This document shows positions 9,530-18,914 of a DNA stretch of 64,000 bases, in pieces (within the stretch, counting starts at the first letter, position 1; every line of letters starts with the position of its first letter). The position numbers were made by a program, and so were the translations under genes. The notes beneath the pieces were generated by a model. It saw only the letters and a program-made list of their open reading frames with translations. It did no database searches and was not told where the DNA came from. Source of the DNA: Mucilaginibacter sp. (lineage in GTDB: Bacteria; Bacteroidota; Bacteroidia; Sphingobacteriales; Sphingobacteriaceae); contig NZ_JAQBOF010000004.1 in assembly GCF_028288185.1 (NCBI RefSeq), forward strand, positions 62,001 through 126,000, read 5' to 3'.

Positions 9530-9560
9530 TTGTCCATTTAATAATAAAGTTTGTCCATTT
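9530..9560 (+). promoter_or_regulatory. Paired AraC-type operator before the mutarotase operon
   Basis: TTGTCCATTT occurs at 9530 to 9539 and again, identical over all ten bases, at 9551 to 9560, a 21-bp period. It mirrors the pair before GH95 on the other strand. Its position argues that translation of the mutarotase starts at 9624 rather than at the ATG at 9561. Confidence 0.6.
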
Positions 9561-9623
9561 TTGAAATGCCGCACCGCGCCTACTTTTATTGCACCAATTA
9601 AAACTACCGTCCGAATAAAAACT

Positions 9624-10643
9624 ATGAGTACCACAATTACCCGCAAAGCATGGGGAACAGCACATGGCGAAGATATTTACCTGTTCAGGCTGCAAAACAG
9701 CGCCGGTGCTTTTGTAGAGATAACCAATTACGGCGCCACGCTGGTGAGTATTAATGTGCCGGATAAGAGCTCAAAATTGGGCAATGTCATCATAGGTTTC
9801 CCAACACTTGAAGGGTATTTAAATGATACCTGTTATATAGGTTCAACTATTGGCCGTTATGCCAATCGCATCAGTAATGCCCGGTTAAAATTAGATGGCG
9901 CTACTTACCAATTAGATGCAAATGACGGCATAAATTCAAATCATAGCGGTGCCGGCGGTTTTAATAGTAAGGTGTTTGGTTTTGAAATTAACGGCGATGA
10001 GTTGGTAATGGTGCTGCACAGTAATGACGGCGATGGCGGTTTCCCAGGCAATTTAAATTTGCGGGTTACTTATCAATGGGGTGATGATAATGTGCTTAAT
10101 ATTCACTACAAAGCAGTAAGCGATAAAAACACTTTTGCCAATTTTACCAATCACGCTTATTTTAATTTATCAAATGGCGATCTGACTATGCTCGATCATC
10201 AACTTAATATCAGTGCCAAACAAATTGTGGCTACAGGCGAAAATTATATCCCAACAGGTGAAATTGTACCGGCTGCTGATATAGCCTTTCAGGGTGAATC
10301 AATCGGAGAAAAATTGACGACTGAGAGCGGAGAGATCAAGGGCATTAACTCCTACTATATTTTAAATAACGACAGACAATTTGCCGCTAAACTAACCGAT
10401 GAATCATCGGGCAGAACGTTAACCGTTAATACCTCTTACCCCGGTATGTTTTTCTATACGGGCGATTACCTGGCTAGCAAATACCCAAATGATAACAACC
10501 GCACTTGCCAGCCTTTTGAGGGTTTGTGCCTGGAATGTCAGCATTATCCGGATAGCATGAATAGACCTGAGTTTCCATCGGCAATGTTGCCAAAGCATCA
10601 GGTTTATGATGAGTATATCAATTTTAAATTCGGACTGATATGA
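9624..10643 (+). CDS. Aldose 1-epimerase (galactose mutarotase)
   Basis: A 339-residue aldose 1-epimerase of the GalM family, interconverting alpha and beta anomers of galactose and similar sugars. Family motifs are EITNYGATLVSINVPD, GSTIGRYANRIS (the NR pair), GGFNSKVFG, NFTNHAYFNLS (catalytic His) and CQPFEGLCLECQHYPDS with the catalytic Glu. An in-frame ATG at 9561 would add 21 residues but overlaps the predicted activator site, so 9624 is preferred. No signal peptide is obvious, suggesting a cytoplasmic enzyme. It overlaps the GH97 gene by 4 bp (ATGA), so the two are translationally coupled. Confidence 0.93.
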   Translation: MSTTITRKAWGTAHGEDIYLFRLQNSAGAFVEITNYGATLVSINVPDKSSKLGNVIIGFPTLEGYLNDTCYIGSTIGRYANRISNARLKLDGATYQLDANDGINSNHSGAGGFNSKVFGFEINGDELVMVLHSNDGDGGFPGNLNLRVTYQWGDDNVLNIHYKAVSDKNTFANFTNHAYFNLSNGDLTMLDHQLNISAKQIVATGENYIPTGEIVPAADIAFQGESIGEKLTTESGEIKGINSYYILNNDRQFAAKLTDESSGRTLTVNTSYPGMFFYTGDYLASKYPNDNNRTCQPFEGLCLECQHYPDSMNRPEFPSAMLPKHQVYDEYINFKFGLI

Positions 10644-12598
10644 AGAAATTAAGTGTTTTATTATTGATGATGATTACTTGCGGTGAATTGTTCGCGCAGT
10701 CTTACCATTTAACCTCGCCCGATAAAAATACTAAGGTTGATATTAGTACTACGGATAGTATAACCTATAGCGTTACCTATAAAAACACGGTGGTAATGCT
10801 GCCATCTGCCATATCGCTTAATTTGGATAAAGGCATTTTGGGTAAATTGGCAAAAGTAAATAACGTTGCAAAAAACACGGTAAATAACACTTTGCATCCA
10901 CTATATGGTAAAGCTGCTACTTTGCAGGATAATTACAATCAGATAGTCATTAACTTCAATAATAATTTTTCAGTAATATTCAGGGCGTATAACGAAGGCA
11001 TGGCCTATAGGTTTATAACTGGTATTAAAGATTCTGTTAAAGTATTAAGCGAACAAGCCAGTTTTAACTTGCCAGGCACACCGTCTGCCACCTGGGCGGA
11101 GACTACCAACTACACCGCCTGGGAACTGCCTTATATAGAACATTCCACCATTGAAAGTATAAAGAATAACACACGGGCTTTAACTCCGGCATTATTTGCC
11201 TATCAGCCATCAAACATAAAAGTTGTTGTTGCCGAGGCCGACTTGTTTGATTATCCCGGTATGTATATCCAAAAGCAAGGCGCAGGTTTTAAAGGCAACT
11301 GGGCGCAGTATCCTGCAAAAACAGTGATGGGCAGCTGGGGTAATTTTGTGTCGGTGGTGAAGCAGCGCGAGGATTATATTGCCAATACTAAAGGTACCCG
11401 TTCTTATCCATGGCGGGTAGTTATGGTAACCGATGATGATAAGACATTGCTAAATAATCAACTGATATACAAATTGGCCACGCCATCGGTATTAAAAAAC
11501 ACAGCATGGATAAAGCCCGGAAAAGCAACCTGGGAATGGTGGCATGATGCCATGTTGCCCGGCGCGGATATTCCATCGGGTATGCCTAATCGTAATACTG
11601 TGTTGTATAAATATTATGTAGACTTTGCCGCTAAAAACAAGCTGGAATATTTAATGGTTGACGCGGGCTGGTCAAACAATTACGATGTAAAGAAAGTACT
11701 GCCCAGGGTTGATATTAAAGAGGTTATCAGCTACGCTAAAAGTAAAAACGTGGGAGTGTTTTTATGGGCCGTTGCGGTGCCATTGTTAAATGATCTGGAT
11801 AAGAATCTCGACTTCATCAAATCTTTAGGCGCAGCAGGTATCAAAGTTGATTTTTTTGATCGCGATGACCAGCAGGTTGCCGGTTGGATGGAGAAAATTG
11901 CCAAAGCCGCCACCAAGCGGGAGTTAATGATCGATTTTCACGGTTGCGGAAAACCTACCGGGATGCAAAGAACCTATCCCAATATAGTTAACTATGAAGC
12001 CGTGCGCGGCGAAGAATGTTCTAAATGGGATTATACCGCTAATCCGCAGCATCATTTAACTTTTTCGTTTATAAGGATGTTGGGCGGCCCGCTTGATTAT
12101 ACGCCCGGCTCTATGCGCAATGCCACTATGGAAACCTTTAAGCCTGTCGATCCCGGCTTGCCTTCATCATTGGGCACCCGCTGCCATGAACTGGCTATGT
12201 ATGTGGTTTTCGACCAGCCCTTCGCCATGCTGTCCGATTCGCCTACCGAGTACGAAAAGTACCCGGATATTATGAAATACCTATCGGCAGTACCAACTGT
12301 TTTTGATGAAACCAAAGTGCTGGACGGTAAGGTTGGACAATATGCAGTAATCGCCAAAAAGAAAGACAAAAACTGGTTTGTTGGCGCCATGACCAATTGG
12401 GATGAACGGAAGGTTAACATTGATCTTTCTTTTTTAACTCCCGGTAAAACTTTCCAGGCAGATGTTTACGCCGATGACGCAGATGCTAACAAAACAGCCA
12501 CGAGTTATACCTGCAAAACTATTACCGTAACCAATAAAACAAAAATGGACCTAAACTTAGCCAAAGGTGGCGGTGCAGCTATTTATATACATTTATAA
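10640..12598 (+). CDS. GH97 glycosidase, retaining (alpha-galactosidase-like) type
   Basis: A 652-residue GH97 enzyme with a signal peptide (cleavage about residue 20, LFAQ). Order of parts: N-terminal beta-sandwich (to about 285), TIM barrel opening with WEWWHDAM, MVDAGWSNNYDV, then IKVDFFDRDDQ (400 to 411) and NYEAVRGEE (451 to 459), and a C-terminal beta domain. GH97 splits into inverting alpha-glucosidases (SusB type) and retaining alpha-galactosidases. The retaining type has an Asp nucleophile in the KVDF strand, which D404 fits, with E453 as candidate acid/base. Together with mutarotase and GH36 this favours galactoside hydrolysis. The acid/base assignment is by recall, not alignment. 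Confidence 0.88.
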   Translation: MKKLSVLLLMMITCGELFAQSYHLTSPDKNTKVDISTTDSITYSVTYKNTVVMLPSAISLNLDKGILGKLAKVNNVAKNTVNNTLHPLYGKAATLQDNYNQIVINFNNNFSVIFRAYNEGMAYRFITGIKDSVKVLSEQASFNLPGTPSATWAETTNYTAWELPYIEHSTIESIKNNTRALTPALFAYQPSNIKVVVAEADLFDYPGMYIQKQGAGFKGNWAQYPAKTVMGSWGNFVSVVKQREDYIANTKGTRSYPWRVVMVTDDDKTLLNNQLIYKLATPSVLKNTAWIKPGKATWEWWHDAMLPGADIPSGMPNRNTVLYKYYVDFAAKNKLEYLMVDAGWSNNYDVKKVLPRVDIKEVISYAKSKNVGVFLWAVAVPLLNDLDKNLDFIKSLGAAGIKVDFFDRDDQQVAGWMEKIAKAATKRELMIDFHGCGKPTGMQRTYPNIVNYEAVRGEECSKWDYTANPQHHLTFSFIRMLGGPLDYTPGSMRNATMETFKPVDPGLPSSLGTRCHELAMYVVFDQPFAMLSDSPTEYEKYPDIMKYLSAVPTVFDETKVLDGKVGQYAVIAKKKDKNWFVGAMTNWDERKVNIDLSFLTPGKTFQADVYADDADANKTATSYTCKTITVTNKTKMDLNLAKGGGAAIYIHL

Positions 12599-12613
12599 AC
12601 CAAACTTTATAAA

Positions 12614-13960
12614 ATGATGAACCAATCAAAACCGTTTAATAATGTTTACATCATCGGTATTTCTTTCATATCAGCACTGGGCGGTTATCTGTTCGGGTTT
12701 GATTTCGCGGTGATATCGGGCGCGTTGCCATTTCTGCGCAAAGAGTTTGCGCTTGATCCTTTATGGGAAGGCTTTTTAACCGGATCACTGGCGTTGGGCT
12801 GTATTGCCGGCTGTCTGATAGCAGGGAACATCGCCGAAAAATATGGCCGCAGACCAGGCCTAATGGTGGCCGCTTTTATTTTCGCGATCTCATCATTAGG
12901 TATAGCTTTATCTAAAGGATTGGTATTTTTTGTTGTGATGAGGTTTGCCGCGGGTATTGGCGTGGGTATGGCTTCCATGCTTTGCCCAATGTACATTGCC
13001 GAGATCTCGCCTGCGGCAGTAAGGGGCAGAAACGTAGCTATTAATCAGCTTACTGTTGTATTGGGTATATTGATAACCAACCTTTGCAATTACTTTTTGG
13101 CCGATACCGGAGTAGATGCCTGGCGATGGATGTTTGGTTTGGGGGTGATACCGTCTGCTATATTTTTAATAGGTGTGATATGGTTGCCCGAAAGCCCGCG
13201 TTGGTTAATGAAAGCCGGTAAGCCCGAAAAGGCAAAACAGGTATTAAGCCGAATAGGGGCCGCCGCGTTTGTTGATACTACGCTAAAGGCTATAGAAAAA
13301 TCATTAACCGGGGCCACTAAGCAAAGCTACAAAGCGGTGTTTGCAAAGGCCGTGCGCCCGGCTGTCTTGGTTGGCATAACATTGGCGGTATTTCAACAAT
13401 TTTGTGGTATTAATGTGGTGTTTAATTATACCTCAACCATATTTGCCTCGGTAGGGTCAAGCTTGAACCAGCAACTTTTTGAAACTGTTTCCATCGGTAT
13501 TGTAAACCTGATATTTACGTTATTAGCTATGTGGCAGGTTGATAAACTGGGGCGCAGGCCATTAATGCTGATAGGTTCGTTAGGCTTATCTGTGCTTTAT
13601 ATCGCGCTAGCATTTTCATTACAGAGTCATGTAGCGGCAGGCATAATATCCATATTGGTGTTGCTGGCCATTAGCGTGTACGCCACCTCTATCGCCCCAA
13701 TTACCTGGGTGTTGATCTCAGAGATATTCCCCAACAAAATACGCAGCGAAGCATCAACCGTGGCGGTAGTATCATTGTGGGGCGCATATTTTATTTTGGT
13801 GTTCACCTTCCCTATACTGGCTAAAGTGTTGGGCACTTACGGACCGTTTTACCTGTACGCTGTTATTTGTTTTTGCGGATTTTTATTCATAAAAACAAAA
13901 GTTAAAGAAACCAAGGGCCAGACTTTAGAAGAGCTGGAAGACAATTTAGTAAGACATTAA
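12614..13960 (+). CDS. Sugar porter family MFS transporter
   Basis: A 448-residue MFS sugar porter with GGYLFGFDFAVISGA in TM1, EKYGRRPG in the first loop, PESPRWLMKAGKPEKA at the end of the first half, DKLGRRPLM in the second half and VKETKGQTLEELE at the C-terminus. It is 15 bp after GH97 and 18 bp before the DUF5107-TPR gene in one rightward operon, so galactose is a reasonable cargo by context. It resembles the porter at 417 to 1826 in layout but is clearly a separate paralogue. Confidence 0.9.
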   Translation: MMNQSKPFNNVYIIGISFISALGGYLFGFDFAVISGALPFLRKEFALDPLWEGFLTGSLALGCIAGCLIAGNIAEKYGRRPGLMVAAFIFAISSLGIALSKGLVFFVVMRFAAGIGVGMASMLCPMYIAEISPAAVRGRNVAINQLTVVLGILITNLCNYFLADTGVDAWRWMFGLGVIPSAIFLIGVIWLPESPRWLMKAGKPEKAKQVLSRIGAAAFVDTTLKAIEKSLTGATKQSYKAVFAKAVRPAVLVGITLAVFQQFCGINVVFNYTSTIFASVGSSLNQQLFETVSIGIVNLIFTLLAMWQVDKLGRRPLMLIGSLGLSVLYIALAFSLQSHVAAGIISILVLLAISVYATSIAPITWVLISEIFPNKIRSEASTVAVVSLWGAYFILVFTFPILAKVLGTYGPFYLYAVICFCGFLFIKTKVKETKGQTLEELEDNLVRH

Positions 13961-13978
13961 TACGAATACGCATTTACC

Positions 13979-16900
13979 ATGAACGATCTATATGTAAATA
14001 TCTGGGAAGAAAAAGTAACCATCCCTACCTACGGCATTGGCAAGCCGGATAAAAACCCTATGTTTTTCGAGAAGCGGATATACCAGGGCAGCAGCGGTAA
14101 GGTATACCCAAACCCCATTGTTGAAAAGATATACGATGAGAAAGAAGACAAAGAATATATAGGCTTGTTTTTAGAGAATAAGTACATCAAAATAATGATC
14201 CTGCCCGAGTTGGGTGGCCGCATCCAAATGGCTTATGATAAAATAAGGGAAAGGCATTTTATTTACTATAACCAGGTTATTAAACCGGCATTGGTTGGTT
14301 TAACTGGTCCGTGGATCTCGGGCGGTATCGAGTTTAACTGGCCGCAGCATCATAGGCCAAGCACATTTGAGCCGGTAGATTATAAGATCGAAGAGAACAG
14401 CAACGGCAGTAAAACCATTTGGATAAATGAGGTTGAACGCATGTTCCACACCAAAGGCATGGCAGGTTTTACTTTATATCCTGATAAGGCTTATATAGAA
14501 ATTAAGGCTAAACTGTATAACCGATCAACCTTGCCGCAAACTTTTTTATGGTGGGCAAACCCGGCGGTTAAAGTTAATGACGATTACCAATCTGTTTTCC
14601 CGCCGGATGTTAACGCAGTTTTCGATCATGGTAAGCGCGATGTATCTACGTTTCCTATAGCTACAGGTACTTATTATAAAGTGGATTACTCGCCCGGTAC
14701 AGATATTTCGCGGTATAAGAATATCCCGGTACCAACATCATACATGGCTATTAACTCTGCATACGATTTTGTAGGCGGATATGAGCACGATACCCAGGCC
14801 GGGTTACTGCATGTGGCTAATCATCATGTATCGCCCGGCAAAAAACAATGGACCTGGGGCCATAGCGATTTTGGACAAGCCTGGGATAGAAACTTAACCG
14901 ATGAGGACGGCCCATATATTGAGTTAATGACCGGGATGTTTACGGATAATCAGCCCGATTTTAGCTGGTTGATGCCTAACGAAGAAAAACACTTTACCCA
15001 ATACTTTTTACCCTATCGTGAATTGGGTGTTGTAAAAAATGCCAGCAAGGATATTTTACTGGCGCTTGATTATGAGGATGGTATTATCAACCTAAAGATT
15101 TACGTTACTGGCGAGCAAAAAAGCCTGAAAATTAAACTGAGCTATGAGGGTAAAACTTTGCTTGAAGAAGTGACCGATATAGTTCCCGAACAGGTTTATA
15201 CTAAAAATATCAAGGCCGCAAATATCCATGAAAACCGTTTGCTGCTTACTATAACATCCCCGCAAGGGAAACAACTGATCAAATACGACCCGGCAAGTAC
15301 TCAACTAAACAATACGCCCGAGGCGGCAAAGCCGGCACTCCTTCCGCACGAAGTTGAAAACACCGAACAATTGTTTTTAACCGGGCAGCACCTGGAGCAA
15401 TACCGCCATGCGACCTATAGCCCGGTACCGTATTATGAGGAAGCGTTACGCAGGGATGCCAAAGATATTCGTAACAACAACGCCTTGGGTACCTGGTATC
15501 TGCGGCGCGGGCAATTTGCTAAAAGCGAACCTTATTTCCGCAAAGCGATAGAGACAAGTATTCAAAGAAACCCTAACCCCTACGATAGCGAGTGCTATTA
15601 TAATTTAGGGCTGGCATTGAAGTACCAGGGTAACCATACCGGGGCGTACGATGCATTTTACAAAGCCACGTGGAGCAATGCGTGGAAAGATAGCGGCTAC
15701 TTTATGGTAGCGCAGTTGGATATTATTAACCAGGATTATGAGTTGGCACTAGATCATATCCAATCAGCTATTGATCGTAATGCCAATAACAGCAAGGCTT
15801 ATGTTTTAAAATCAGCGGCTTATCGCAAAGTAAATAATCTTGCCGATGCTATCGCGACAGCTAAAGAAGCCTTAAAACGAGATCAGTTTAACCTGGGCGC
15901 TTTGTTTGAATTAAGCCTTGCAAACCAACAATCCGACGAAAGCCAACAAGCCAAAATTCATTTGGACGAGCTGCTTAAATTATCAAGGGGCTGGTATCAA
16001 AACTTTATTGAATATGCTTTAGATTATGCCAACACAGGGTTATATCCCGAGGCTTATGAGTTATTGCAACATGCTATAACAGGCGATGAAACCAACCCTA
16101 TGGTTTATTATTACCTGGGTTATTTTCAATATCAGTTAGGTAATAAAGCGTTAGCAATTGACTTGCTAAAAAAAGTGGCTGAGGCCGATCCATATCTTTG
16201 TTTCCCGGATAGATTGGAAGATATTGCGGTACTTAAATTGGCATCGCAATTAAATATTGCCGATGCTAAAGCGCCTTATTACTTAGGTAATTTATGGTAT
16301 GATAAAAGGCAGTATGATGATGCAATTGCCGCGTGGGAAACATCGGCAAACCTGGATGATACTTTCCCTACAGTATTAAGAAACCTGGCGATTGCTTATT
16401 TTAATAAACGCAATGAGCAGGATAAAGCGGTGGTTTACTTCGAGAAAGCGTTTGCACTGGATAAAACCGATGCCCGTATTTTAATGGAGCTGGATCAACT
16501 ATATAAACGTTTAAATAGAACCCCGGCAGATCGCCTTAAATTATTAGAAGATAATATAACCACAACAATCGAACGTGATGATATTTATTTAGAACGCGCG
16601 GCTATCTATAATTTTTTAGGCGATCATGAAAAAGCATTAAAGCTAATCAGCGACAGGCAGTTTCACCCCTGGGAAGGCGGTGAAGGAAAAGCATCCGGCC
16701 AATATGTTTACAGCTTGGTTGAGATCGCTCGGGAAAAACGTAACAACAAAGAATTTGAAGCCGCGATAACGCTACTACAAAAAGCGCAAGTCTACCCACA
16801 TAACTTAGGCGAAGGCAAACTTTTTGGCGCGGCCGAAAATGATATATTTTATTGGATAGGATGTGCTTATGAAGGCTTAAACCAGCCGGAACAAGCAAAA

Positions 16901-17308
16901 AGATATTTCACAAAGGCTATTGAAGGTTTAGATGAGCCATCGGCAGCTATCTTTTATAACGACCAGCAGCCCGACAAAATATTTTACCAGGGATTAGCCT
17001 GGAAAAAACTGGGCAATGCCGATAAAGCAAAGCAAATATTTAACAAGCTGGTTGCGTTTGGTATAAAGCACTTAAATGACAAAGTTAAAATTGATTACTT
17101 CGCTGTGTCATTACCCAACCTGCTGATTTTTGATGATGATTTGGATATCCGCAACAAAGCACATTGCCTGTACATACAAGGTTTAGGGTTTTTAGGGCTT
17201 GAGCAATTTGATGAAGCAAGCAATGCATTTACAGAAGTATTAAAACTGGATGCCGAACATTTTGGGGCCGGCCTGCATTTAAAGATGGTTGCACTAAGAT
17301 CTGTATGA
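13979..17308 (+). CDS. DUF5107 domain protein with C-terminal TPR repeats
   Basis: An 1109-residue protein without a signal peptide. Residues 1 to about 350 form a DUF5107 domain (a galactose-mutarotase-like beta-sandwich, with LPELGGRIQMAYDKIRER, SGGIEFNWPQHHRPST and WTWGHSDFGQAWDRNLTDE). From about 440 onward there are many tetratricopeptide repeats, visible as recurring A-x3-Y/F-A and LG-x-A patterns such as YYNLGLALKYQGNHTGAYDAF and YYLGYFQYQLGNKALAIDLL. The biochemical role of DUF5107-TPR proteins is not known to me. They recur in Bacteroidota glycan operons, and the fold suggests sugar binding or epimerisation on a protein-interaction scaffold. Last gene of the AraC-controlled rightward operon. 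Confidence 0.82.
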   Translation: MNDLYVNIWEEKVTIPTYGIGKPDKNPMFFEKRIYQGSSGKVYPNPIVEKIYDEKEDKEYIGLFLENKYIKIMILPELGGRIQMAYDKIRERHFIYYNQVIKPALVGLTGPWISGGIEFNWPQHHRPSTFEPVDYKIEENSNGSKTIWINEVERMFHTKGMAGFTLYPDKAYIEIKAKLYNRSTLPQTFLWWANPAVKVNDDYQSVFPPDVNAVFDHGKRDVSTFPIATGTYYKVDYSPGTDISRYKNIPVPTSYMAINSAYDFVGGYEHDTQAGLLHVANHHVSPGKKQWTWGHSDFGQAWDRNLTDEDGPYIELMTGMFTDNQPDFSWLMPNEEKHFTQYFLPYRELGVVKNASKDILLALDYEDGIINLKIYVTGEQKSLKIKLSYEGKTLLEEVTDIVPEQVYTKNIKAANIHENRLLLTITSPQGKQLIKYDPASTQLNNTPEAAKPALLPHEVENTEQLFLTGQHLEQYRHATYSPVPYYEEALRRDAKDIRNNNALGTWYLRRGQFAKSEPYFRKAIETSIQRNPNPYDSECYYNLGLALKYQGNHTGAYDAFYKATWSNAWKDSGYFMVAQLDIINQDYELALDHIQSAIDRNANNSKAYVLKSAAYRKVNNLADAIATAKEALKRDQFNLGALFELSLANQQSDESQQAKIHLDELLKLSRGWYQNFIEYALDYANTGLYPEAYELLQHAITGDETNPMVYYYLGYFQYQLGNKALAIDLLKKVAEADPYLCFPDRLEDIAVLKLASQLNIADAKAPYYLGNLWYDKRQYDDAIAAWETSANLDDTFPTVLRNLAIAYFNKRNEQDKAVVYFEKAFALDKTDARILMELDQLYKRLNRTPADRLKLLEDNITTTIERDDIYLERAAIYNFLGDHEKALKLISDRQFHPWEGGEGKASGQYVYSLVEIAREKRNNKEFEAAITLLQKAQVYPHNLGEGKLFGAAENDIFYWIGCAYEGLNQPEQAKRYFTKAIEGLDEPSAAIFYNDQQPDKIFYQGLAWKKLGNADKAKQIFNKLVAFGIKHLNDKVKIDYFAVSLPNLLIFDDDLDIRNKAHCLYIQGLGFLGLEQFDEASNAFTEVLKLDAEHFGAGLHLKMVALRSV

Positions 17309-17329
17309 TTTATGCTAAACCTGTAAGTA

Positions 17330-17454
17330 TGCTGTTTCCTTACACAGGGCAGACACATTAAAATACTTTGACGGTTTTTACCCTCTCTTTGCTGCGCATA
17401 AAGAGGGCGGAGAAGGGTTTTATATTTTTAATGCAATTGCGCTGTTTCCTTACA
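17330..17454. repeat. 96-bp hairpin-bearing segment flanked by 14-bp direct repeats
   Basis: GCTGTTTCCTTACA occurs at 17331 to 17344 and again, identical, at 17441 to 17454. The segment between contains an imperfect hairpin (CCCTCTCTTT ... AAAGAGGG with GGAGAAGGG after it) that may terminate the preceding operon. Identical flanks could be an insertion duplication or a chance of short-range duplication. No coding capacity. Confidence 0.4.
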
Positions 17455-17499
17455 GCCTGCTTACAAAACCCTGCTCCAATTTTTATATTTTAGCGGCCT

Positions 17500-18117
17500 A
17501 TGGAAGCAGCTACCCTATCTAAATACAGGAAACTATTAAAACGAAGCACGGGTCACTATAAAGCATTTCTTTACGATTGCGATGGGACGTTGGCCGATAA
17601 TATGCAGGCGCATGCCGACACTTATGTACAGGTAGCGGCAGATAAAGGTGTAACCATTACGGGCGAGATCATTGATGAGTTTGCCGGATTGCCAATAACT
17701 GCCGTGGTATTAGAGATCAATAAGCGATACAACACCAATTTTGATCCTGACGAGTTTAACGCGTTAAAAAACAAATTATACCATGATGAGTACATCAGCC
17801 GGATATTACCGGTTGAGCATGTGGTTGAACATTTAAAAGCTCACGCGGGTAAAGTACGCATCGCTGTTGTTTCGGGCGGATCGCGCGAGGCGATAGAAAA
17901 AACGTTGAATGTATTGGGCATTGCTCACCTGGTTGAAACGCTGGTTTGCGCGGGCGAAACACCTCATGGTAAACCATACCCCGATCCGTTTTTAGCCGCC
18001 GCCGAAAAATTGGGTGTTGAGCCTAAAGACTGCCTGGTATTTGAAGATGGTAACCCGGGCGTACAATCGGCTATTGCGGCTGGTATGGATTGGGTACGTA
18101 TAGATATGCTGGATTAA
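17500..18117 (+). CDS. HAD family hydrolase (beta-phosphoglucomutase-like)
   Basis: A 205-residue haloacid dehalogenase superfamily phosphatase or mutase of the beta-phosphoglucomutase/GS1-like subgroup. Motif I is FLYDCDGTLADN with D26 as nucleophile and D28 as acid/base. The helical cap carries a sugar-phosphate-type pattern (AGLPITAVVLEINKRYNTNF). Motif II is VVSGGSREAI, motif III K155-like in GKPYPDPFLAA, and motif IV VFEDGNPGVQSAIAAGM. It probably removes phosphate from a small sugar phosphate in the cytoplasm. It lies 190 bp after the galactoside operon, so it may be transcribed separately, and its 3' end overlaps the convergent GntR gene by 4 bp. Confidence 0.88.
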   Translation: MEAATLSKYRKLLKRSTGHYKAFLYDCDGTLADNMQAHADTYVQVAADKGVTITGEIIDEFAGLPITAVVLEINKRYNTNFDPDEFNALKNKLYHDEYISRILPVEHVVEHLKAHAGKVRIAVVSGGSREAIEKTLNVLGIAHLVETLVCAGETPHGKPYPDPFLAAAEKLGVEPKDCLVFEDGNPGVQSAIAAGMDWVRIDMLD

Positions 18118-18830
18118 AAACTATCCTGTAAAAAATGGTCCTCGGTATTGCAATATAAAGACGAGTAAATATTAAGGCCCTTAACGTTGGTTTGCAAGCA
18201 GCGTTTCATGTGTACTACCGGGTGCGTTGTTTTTATATTAAGAAGGCTGCTAATGGTTTTATCAGCAAGTATGGCCCATATTTTTTGCTCGCCCTCTTTT
18301 ACTTCGATGTTATAATGCTCTTTTAATACTTTAAACAACGATCGATTCTCTAAACTCCGTGACGAAAAACGGGGCAGATCAATATTAGTTATGTGAGTTT
18401 CCTCATATAAAACCGGAATGTTATTAATATATCTTAAACGCGAAAAGAAGATACAGCCGGCTTTAATTGCATTTTCATCCAAATGATAAAAAAAGTTTGA
18501 AGGCCAGTCTTTTTTAATAGGCTTATCTAATATAGTAGTAATTAATTTTTGACCACCAATTCCGGCCGTTACACCACTTACAGATAATATTCCTAAACCT
18601 GTTTTAGGTTCAGAAACTATGCTGCCTTTGCCATGCCTGCGGGTAATATAGCCCATATTGGCCAATGACGAAAGCGCTTGCCGTATAGTTACGCGGGTGG
18701 TATCGTATGATTTACAAAGATCGTTTTCTGAGGGGAGCAGGTCGCCTTTTTTATAATCACCTTTTTCAATCGAAAACTTAAGATCTTCGATTACTTTTTT
18801 ATATAAATGGATTATTTCTTTCTTGCTCAT
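18114..18830 (-). CDS. GntR family regulator with UTRA domain
   Basis: A 238-residue HutC-subfamily GntR regulator. Residues 1 to about 75 are the winged helix (KGDLLPSENDLCKSYDTTRV, then TIRQALSSLANMGYITRRHG). Residues 90 to 235 form the UTRA effector domain (AGCIFFSRLRYINNIPVLYEETHI). It diverges from the GH92-aldolase-kinase operon. The intergenic region holds a perfect palindrome CTTGTATATACAAG of the HutC-type form GTxTAxAC overlapping the -33 of the operon promoter, so it is most likely the local repressor, released by a phosphorylated sugar intermediate. Effector is not known. Confidence 0.92.
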   Translation of the reverse strand: MSKKEIIHLYKKVIEDLKFSIEKGDYKKGDLLPSENDLCKSYDTTRVTIRQALSSLANMGYITRRHGKGSIVSEPKTGLGILSVSGVTAGIGGQKLITTILDKPIKKDWPSNFFYHLDENAIKAGCIFFSRLRYINNIPVLYEETHITNIDLPRFSSRSLENRSLFKVLKEHYNIEVKEGEQKIWAILADKTISSLLNIKTTHPVVHMKRCLQTNVKGLNIYSSLYCNTEDHFLQDSF

Positions 18831-18890
18831 TAATTTTTTTGATAGGCTGTTAACAAATGTAATAAATGTTCATTTAAAACACACTAAGGC

Positions 18891-18906
18891 AAAGTTTTAA
18901 AACTTT
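18891..18906. repeat. 16-bp perfect palindrome in the divergent promoter region
   Basis: AAAGTTTTAAAACTTT reads the same on both strands and sits between the GntR gene and the GH92 operon, 9 bp before the GntR-type operator. It could be a second regulatory site; AT-rich palindromes also arise by chance. Confidence 0.35.
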
Positions 18907-18914
18907 AAACATTA

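Noticed and set aside
9561-9623. Mutarotase start at 9561
   Set aside because: It abuts the predicted activator site and adds a 21-residue tail without family similarity; 9624 begins with the normal family N-terminus.
12989-12998. AATGTACATT as another GntR site
   Set aside because: It lies inside the sugar porter coding region (PMYIAE codons), so it is probably chance; it is kept as a warning on motif frequency.
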